From Methylococcaceae bacterium (lineage in GTDB: Bacteria; Pseudomonadota; Gammaproteobacteria; Methylococcales; Methylomonadaceae): a stretch of DNA of 64,000 bases. The notes beneath the pieces are model-generated. The model was not told the origin of the DNA. It worked only from the letters and a program-made list of their open reading frames with translations, and did not search any database. Numbering within the stretch: position 1 is the stretch's first letter; each line of letters starts with the position of its first letter. The position numbers and the translations under genes are program-made. The stretch is from NCBI GenBank assembly GCA_030693065.1, contig JAUYBL010000024.1, positions 62,001 through 126,000 of the forward strand. Reading direction: 5' to 3'. Below, piece after piece: positions 63,961-64,000 of the stretch.

Positions 63961-64000
63961 TCGAAAATCTGCAGCCTGCAAAAATTAACTCACAAACCCA

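Overview
The window reads as a chromosomal segment of a gammaproteobacterium. The rpsP-rimM-trmD-rplS block with ffh and a ypjD-type gene beside it, the nagZ-hpt-mtnP trio, scpA-scpB-rluB, pcm-surE and dbpA are all arranged as in that class. The codon style, the many short hairpin repeats and the mix of genes suggest a methanotroph-like member of the Methylococcales. That last step is inference, because no methane-oxidation gene lies in the window.

Layout: 0.1-3.6 kb holds a small secretin-like protein, a YqaA/DedA membrane protein, pcm, surE and an Smr protein. 4.0-7.0 kb holds an exported arylsulfotransferase-like protein and a Tat-exported arylsulfatase. 7.0-20.5 kb is the most interesting stretch: the Anbu proteasome-like peptidase, a transglutaminase, a circularly permuted ATP-grasp/alpha-E fusion, citrate synthase, a transglutaminase-DUF2126 fusion, a VOC (HPPD-like) dioxygenase, and then a divergent second ATP-grasp plus alpha-E pair. 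20.9-25.4 kb holds a multicopper oxidase and a class III cyclase with a lipoprotein partner. 25.5-32.0 kb is a TetR-controlled RND efflux operon. 32-37.7 kb holds a GH17-type glucanase, an HELLH zinc peptidase, guanine deaminase, metA and small conserved genes. 37.7-42.1 kb is an arsRDA-C-acr3 arsenic operon.

42.1-46.2 kb is an accessory patch: structured repeats, an RES/Xre toxin-antitoxin pair, a DUF4238-like gene, an addiction-module antitoxin whose toxin is broken, and an AT-rich MORN-repeat gene. 46.2-58.6 kb is mostly housekeeping (dbpA, an lpxA homologue, xerD, ogt, ribosomal and SRP genes, nagZ-hpt-mtnP). 58.7-61.1 kb holds a MITE-like element, rlmF, a brnT remnant and a gene that looks like an integron cassette with its own attC site. 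61.2-64 kb is rluB-scpB-scpA with unusually long gene overlaps.

How the parts work together: the Anbu locus contains what is needed both to join (ATP-grasp, DUF2126) and to cut (transglutaminase-fold thiol enzymes, Anbu) amide or peptide bonds. It carries two versions of the ATP-grasp/alpha-E module, one fused and one split. The general family association is already described in comparative genomics, but the product is not known, and the embedded citrate synthase and VOC enzyme are extra clues. Several dispersed hairpin and MITE families sit at gene ends throughout the window.
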